From Acanthaster planci (lineage: Eukaryota; Echinodermata; Asteroidea; Valvatida; Acanthasteridae), in NCBI RefSeq assembly GCF_001949145.1, contig NW_019091617.1, positions 3,703-38,760 on the forward strand: 35,058 nt of DNA, in the 5' to 3' direction. The notes under the pieces were generated by a model that saw nothing but the letters and a program-made list of their open reading frames with translations, had not been told where the DNA came from and ran no database searches. The translations under genes and the position numbers were made by a program. Within the stretch, counting starts at the first letter, position 1, and each line of letters starts with the position of its first letter. Positions 32,801 to 35,058 of the stretch are shown piece after piece.

Positions 32801-34620
32801 AGATAAACAAGGGCTGACTCATGTGTGCATTTGTAATTTAAATACAATCTTATCATAGTTATCTGGGAGTTAATTGGTAACCAATTAACAAAATTAACGA
32901 TGAAAGACTGGGGAGATGGGTTTATGAATAGTGATCATCCTAGCTGCAGCTTGGTTCCACTTATTAATCACCGTTGTAAAGGGGTGCTCACTTGTCTGAA
33001 ACAATATAATTGCATAAAATGAATTCAGCAAAACAATCATGCAGGATGCTGCAGGAACAAAGGATATGCTTTGGGAATACTCGTCACTCCTTTTCCTTTT
33101 GCTTTTTATCTCAAATCAAACACTGTTCAGTGAAATGTGCGTGTTTTTAAACATGAGCTGTTTCCACAAAGTTTAGGTCAAAGTTGGGACTTACAAGACA
33201 GCACTGTAGCTATTGCGTTCTACACCTATTGATCCTTGGCTATAGATCTCAGCTATGACACCTGCTGAATCTATGTGACCTCTGTCGGCAGCTTTCTGGA
33301 AGTACAGGAAGGCCTTGGCCTGAAATGAAGATAATAATAACCAAAGAAACCAAATATGTTCAAATGGTGTTAGAGTTCAATGAGGTTGAAGTAATGGATG
33401 TGACTGCTGTTAGTGTATGACATTTATCAAAGCATGTGATCTAATTTCTGCAGGTGTCCAAGCCTCATTAAAATTTCAGCATTCAATATTAATCTTTCGT
33501 TTCAATTGTTCAGCATAATGTCTGATGACTTTTAGATGCACAAGTACCTCATCAGCCAGTTTACCTGGATGGTGGCTAGCATTTGACATTTGTTGGATAC
33601 TCAGGCACTTTGCTTGCCTGGCATTCTCATCACATCAATTCACTGCCACTGTCCCAATGGCCAGCACTGTGAGATAGTCTTCAGGTTTCCTCCCTCATAT
33701 TGCCTCTTGCTATAACTCCTTTACGATAACTTGCTTCCCTTTCCTAAATCAGTCAAAGTTTGAGAAGACACCTCCTATCCCTGTGAGCTCTGTCCCTTCT
33801 TTTCTTGTATAGCTTGCACCCCAATAGACTCTTAATATTGAGTGGGGCCCAATAATAACCCTTGCAAGATGCAGAAAGCACTAAGTAATCCCTCCTCAAG
33901 TCTCAATCTTCTCTCCCTAAACCTTTATATTACAACCACAGGAATCTGAACTACCCGACTATTCTGTACTCATCAGCTGGTTTCATATGCAGCAAGGTAT
34001 GAGACGGAGAGAAGTCCCCGTGCTTTGTGTTGGTCATTGTCTTGCAGGAATCTGGGGAATTCCTTTCAGACATCTTGGGGGATGTGTTAAGTAACAATAG
34101 TCTGGAATGTGTATGGGGATTGGACATGTTGGGGGGTACCCCTCGGTCTCATTTCTTGCTGGGTATAGCTGGTTTGCCAGGGTATTGGCCAACAAAGAAA
34201 AGGGGCCAGTTTGGAGACAACTAGGCATCAGCCATTTCAGGCTGATCCATTAAACCCCATTTATAAGACCTAGCAAAAGTGGACGTACCCCTACCCAGTC
34301 AAGGAAGGAGGGGTCACTTTCCACCTCCCCAGTTCCGCTGCCAGTGTTACTAGTGAATACATTTGCTGGACGCCCTTCAAGGTGCAGCTATTAAACACAA
34401 TTTAATCTCTATCCCAGATTTCCCCTCCGAATGGAACCATTCTCACCTCATCAACTGGTTTACCAGGGTACTGACCAGCCTTGTACATATACCCTAGGTT
34501 GTGCATAGCGTCCCTGTGTCCCATTCTAGCTGCGATGTCAAAATACTTAGCAGCTGCTTTCATGTCATGCTGGAAGTTGATGGCATACCAGCCAAGAGCT
34601 GTGTAAGCAGGGCCATGCCC
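26752..34620 (-). CDS. SEL1L3: SEL1L3-type Sel1-repeat membrane protein, C-terminal nine exons (partial gene)
   Basis: Nine exons (34620-34447, 33319-33195, 32274-32191, 31419-31329, 29700-29613, 29223-29117, 28909-28776, 27638-27536, 26871-26752) join in perfect phase into about 341 codons and a stop. Every junction is GT-AG. Sel1/TPR-like helical pairs run from the first exon (ALGWYA, AARMGHRDAMHNLG, YPGKP) to about residue 260, and a single hydrophobic helix sits in the last exon. Seen against remembered SEL1L3 proteins, the order of blocks matches: LRKGLDAFLAGSW, AETGVEVAQFNLAHLCEE, CTWKYYN, LKMGDFYYYG, FNLAYLLEEGT, then CGLALLRVQLL before the helix. That order separates it from SEL1L (the ERAD adaptor) and SEL1L2. 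SEL1L3 is a single-pass membrane protein of poorly defined function. N-terminal exons lie beyond the right edge. The gene runs toward APP on the same strand. Confidence 0.9.
27536..27638 (-). CDS. SEL1L3: SEL1L3 exon h
   Basis: The exon completes an Arg codon, then gives 34 codons (CRDGGSKDSYLPCGLALLRV, then QLLDLWSKYTLAVK). Acceptor gaccctcag, donor gtaaag. The pattern PC-x-LA-x-L-x-L-x-LL-x-LW corresponds to the segment just before the membrane helix in SEL1L3. Confidence 0.85.
27945..28045 (-). mobile_element. SINE-like tail fragment
   Basis: On the minus strand there is cttgtgaattttttcgcgag, then cactgagtatacag, then atatacgttgggttagggc. This is the same succession of blocks as the tails at 31811-31900 and 30920-31000, without a recognisable tRNA head. 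It lies in the intron between exons g and h. Confidence 0.5.
28087..28130. mobile_element. pogo/Tigger-like terminal sequence (relic)
   Basis: The segment cagtggaacgtcgctatacc followed by gaacattcgg resembles the CAGTGGAACCTCG-TATAACGAAC type of terminus typical of pogo-group elements. No second terminus or transposase was found nearby. Recognition is by memory of the family terminus only. Confidence 0.35.
28351..28764. repeat. 81-bp minisatellite, five copies plus 9 bases
   Basis: Copies start at 28351, 28432, 28513, 28594 and 28675, each exactly 81 bp, with a partial sixth at 28756. The unit is about 95% conserved. Because 81 is a multiple of three, the plus strand stays open for 132 codons (27-residue repeat with YNDYTS and QPFWTVSKKPV). 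Most differences between copies change the residue, so I read it as noncoding. On the SEL1L3 sense strand the array starts 11 nt after the donor of exon g. Confidence 0.9.
28776..28909 (-). CDS. SEL1L3: SEL1L3 exon g
   Basis: The exon has 44 codons plus 2 nt (ALFNLAYLLEEGTEIDNTLW and on to QLIMAVYR). Acceptor gttctcag, donor gtgaga. FNLA-x-L-x-EEGT matches the last Sel1 repeat of SEL1L3. An 81-bp minisatellite begins 11 nt inside the following intron. Confidence 0.88.
29117..29223 (-). CDS. SEL1L3: SEL1L3 exon f
   Basis: The exon completes a Ser codon from exon e, then gives 35 codons (QLKMGDFYYYGQHGDQDKTI, then AVQYYSMAAMRRDPQ). The acceptor is atttcacag. The donor is gtttgt, the weakest in the gene, so exon f could be skipped or its end shifted. 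Phase 0 at the end. Confidence 0.88.
29613..29700 (-). CDS. SEL1L3: SEL1L3 exon e
   Basis: The exon has 29 codons plus 1 nt, acceptor ttgttgccag and donor gtaggt. It reads DGQVFTYIQTDCTWKYYNLS, then SHAAEPHVI. The C-x-W-[RK]-YYN motif is the SEL1L3 segment following the CEE block. Without this exon, joining exon d to exon f would hit an in-frame stop, so the phase data require it. Confidence 0.88.
29701..30919. other. SEL1L3 intron d-e, unassigned part
   Basis: The stretch 30100-30900 has a locally GC-richer block (about 30230-30310) and overlapping open frames on both strands, but none has a recognisable domain or good splice sites. It may be an old mobile-element insertion. I cannot support a gene here. 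Confidence 0.3.
30920..31045 (-). mobile_element. SINE-like copy, degenerate head
   Basis: A B-box-like ggtttgagacc is present on the minus strand (31004-31014), followed by gtgggttttttcacaagcc and a tail with ctgagtatata. The tail order matches the copies at 31811-31960 and 27945-28040. The A-box region is degenerate. It lies in the intron between exons d and e. Confidence 0.5.
31329..31419 (-). CDS. SEL1L3: SEL1L3 exon d, Sel1 repeat with conserved AETGVEV block
   Basis: The exon completes a Trp codon from exon c, then gives 30 codons in phase 0 (GESIVYYMMVAETGVEVAQF, then NLAHLCEEDH). Acceptor cctctag, donor gtaagt. AETG-x-E-V-x-Q-x-NLAH-x-CEE is the best single match to SEL1L3. Confidence 0.92.
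31811..31960 (-). mobile_element. tRNA-derived SINE-like copy, best-preserved promoter boxes
   Basis: On the minus strand there is an A-box-like GTGATCAAGTGGTTAAGAC (about 31929-31947) resembling the D-arm of Ser/Leu tRNAs, then a perfect B-box ggttcgaatcc (31888-31898). A tail follows containing a ctgagaatacag motif and gcatacgttgggataag. It lies in the intron between exons c and d of SEL1L3. The A-to-B spacing is tRNA-like, but the 3' half does not close a cloverleaf. Confidence 0.65.
32191..32274 (-). CDS. SEL1L3: SEL1L3 exon c
   Basis: The exon completes a Phe codon from exon b, then gives 27 codons plus 2 nt (WSRFVCEKNPEIGMVLRKGL, then DAFLAGS). Acceptor gtcaacag, donor gtaaga. The RKGL-x-A-x-L-x-GSW block, completed in the next exon, is characteristic of SEL1L3. 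Confidence 0.9.
32385..32530 (-). mobile_element. tRNA-derived SINE-like copy with shared tail module
   Basis: On the minus strand, a tRNA-like head contains an A-box-like TAGCTCAGTTAATAGAGC (about 32495-32515) and a diverged B-box GGTCACAGGTTCCC (about 32468-32481). It is followed by AT-rich sequence and a module containing ttgcccttacccaacgtata (about 32392-32412), also found at about 27940-27965. It has no matching acceptor stem, so a functional tRNA is unlikely. Confidence 0.55.
32531..33194. other. SEL1L3 intron b-c, unique part
   Basis: This is AT-rich intron sequence right of the SINE-like copy. It contains one short ACATGT cluster (gtacatgtatacatg, about 32641-32655). I see no coding segment or clear repeat. 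Confidence 0.4.
33195..33319 (-). CDS. SEL1L3: SEL1L3 exon b, Sel1 repeat
   Basis: The exon has 41 codons plus 2 nt. The acceptor is catttcag and the donor is a strong gtaagt. It reads AKAFLYFQKAADRGHIDSAG, a classic second half of a Sel1 repeat (AxxYFxKAAxxGHxxS), followed by IAEIYSQGSIGVERNSYSAV. Confidence 0.88.
33320..34446. other. SEL1L3 intron a-b
   Basis: This is a 1.1-kb intron. Its left two thirds is ordinary AT-rich sequence with no coding signal. Its right end holds a dispersed repeat copy (34224-34350). Open frames at 34027-34228 overlap on both strands and show no family signature. Confidence 0.45.
34224..34350. repeat. Dispersed repeat copy 1 of 2 (aggcatcagccatt family)
   Basis: It shares aggcatcagccatt, then cattaa-ccc, then a C-rich tract and ccagt with the segment at 23059-23190, in the same order and orientation. 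It looks like two diverged copies of a short nonautonomous element; termini were not identified. Confidence 0.45.
34447..34620 (-). CDS. SEL1L3: SEL1L3 exon a (first in window), Sel1 repeats
   Basis: The exon has 58 codons, phase 0 at both ends, acceptor ttatttag and donor gtgag. It reads GHGPAYTALGWYAINF, then AAKYFDIAARMGHRDAMHNLG, then YPGKPVDE: a Sel1 helix pair with the usual small/aromatic pattern. It starts in phase 0, so the preceding exon beyond 35058 must end in phase 0; I saw no further exon between 34621 and 35058. Confidence 0.88.
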
Positions 34621-35058
34621 CTAAATAAACAAATGCAAAATGGTGAGTGATAAAATCAGGGTGCATGTGTCAACTTTGTGACCAGGTCAAGGCACTTGAC
34701 TGAACGCCCCAAACATCTTGCACTGGTCAAAGCAGTGAGTGACCAAGTATGGTACCACTGCCTTGATGAGTTTTATTTGTGGTTCCAAAGATAAAATCGG
34801 TAACAATATTAATGAACAAATATTACTAAGCCCTCCAGTCTATTGGACACTTATCATGATGCCTATGCACCAAAATTAGGCCAAGAGTCTTTGCTGTCTA
34901 TGTCAGAAACTCAGAGTAGAAGTTCAATTGTATGTATGCAAGAATTGAATTTTCTTGCAAGGGAATGTGTTTTATACCTTTTAAAGTGATATTTTTGATT
35001 GAATTTCAGACTCTAAGTCCCAAGAGAAGGAATATTACATGTAAATGTTGAAGTTAAT

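Noticed and set aside
1-35058. CRISPR arrays, bacterial operons or viral genes
   Set aside because: Direct repeats are tandem satellites without unique spacers; gene structure is intronic and animal-like; no viral hallmark protein seen.

Overview
This is a eukaryotic window: genes are split by GT-AG introns, intergenic space is large, and there are SINE-like, MITE-like and DNA-transposon relics, with no prokaryotic operon structure. The proteins I recognise are animal ones (an amyloid precursor protein family member and SEL1L3). Very abundant palindromic ACATGT hexamer repeats, CCGGTA motifs and compact introns suggest a marine invertebrate, probably a deuterostome (echinoderm or cephalochordate type). 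I cannot name the species from sequence alone.

Two recognised genes lie on the minus strand, so transcription runs right to left. On the right, nine consecutive coding exons (34620 down to 26752) make a continuous reading frame of about 341 codons that ends in a membrane helix and a stop. It is the C-terminal part of a SEL1L3-type Sel1-repeat protein, and the 5' exons lie beyond the right edge. After about 4.3 kb with no gene I can firmly assign comes an APP-family gene. Exon 1 (22256-22182) encodes a signal peptide, and exon 2 (7657-7487) encodes the start of the growth-factor-like part of E1. They are separated by a 14.5-kb intron 1, and the rest of the gene lies beyond the left edge.

APP intron 1 holds most of the odd material: a THAP-type zinc-finger first exon (17293-17173) in CpG-rich sequence, a CRE/CCAAT/GC-box cluster (20878-20938), an hAT-like MITE carrying a 20-bp tandem array (17962-18280), a 120-bp foldback repeat, a three-copy 123-bp tandem repeat, a sequence gap (14094-14256), and two unidentified coding-like stretches.

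The left 7.4 kb (APP intron 2 side) holds a 1.4-kb tandem duplication, a dead Tc1/mariner transposase fragment, a hammerhead-like motif of the kind seen in Penelope-like elements, and many ACATGT arrays. The SEL1L3 introns hold a cluster of tRNA-derived SINE-like copies, an 81-bp minisatellite (5 copies) that ends 11 bases from a splice donor, and a pogo-like terminus. ACATGT arrays are dense from 1 to about 22 kb and nearly absent from 22 to 35 kb.

I found no wholly new multi-gene system. The most interesting leads are the intronic promoter cluster with the THAP exon inside APP intron 1, the splice-site-adjacent minisatellite, the hexamer boundary and the SINE cluster.
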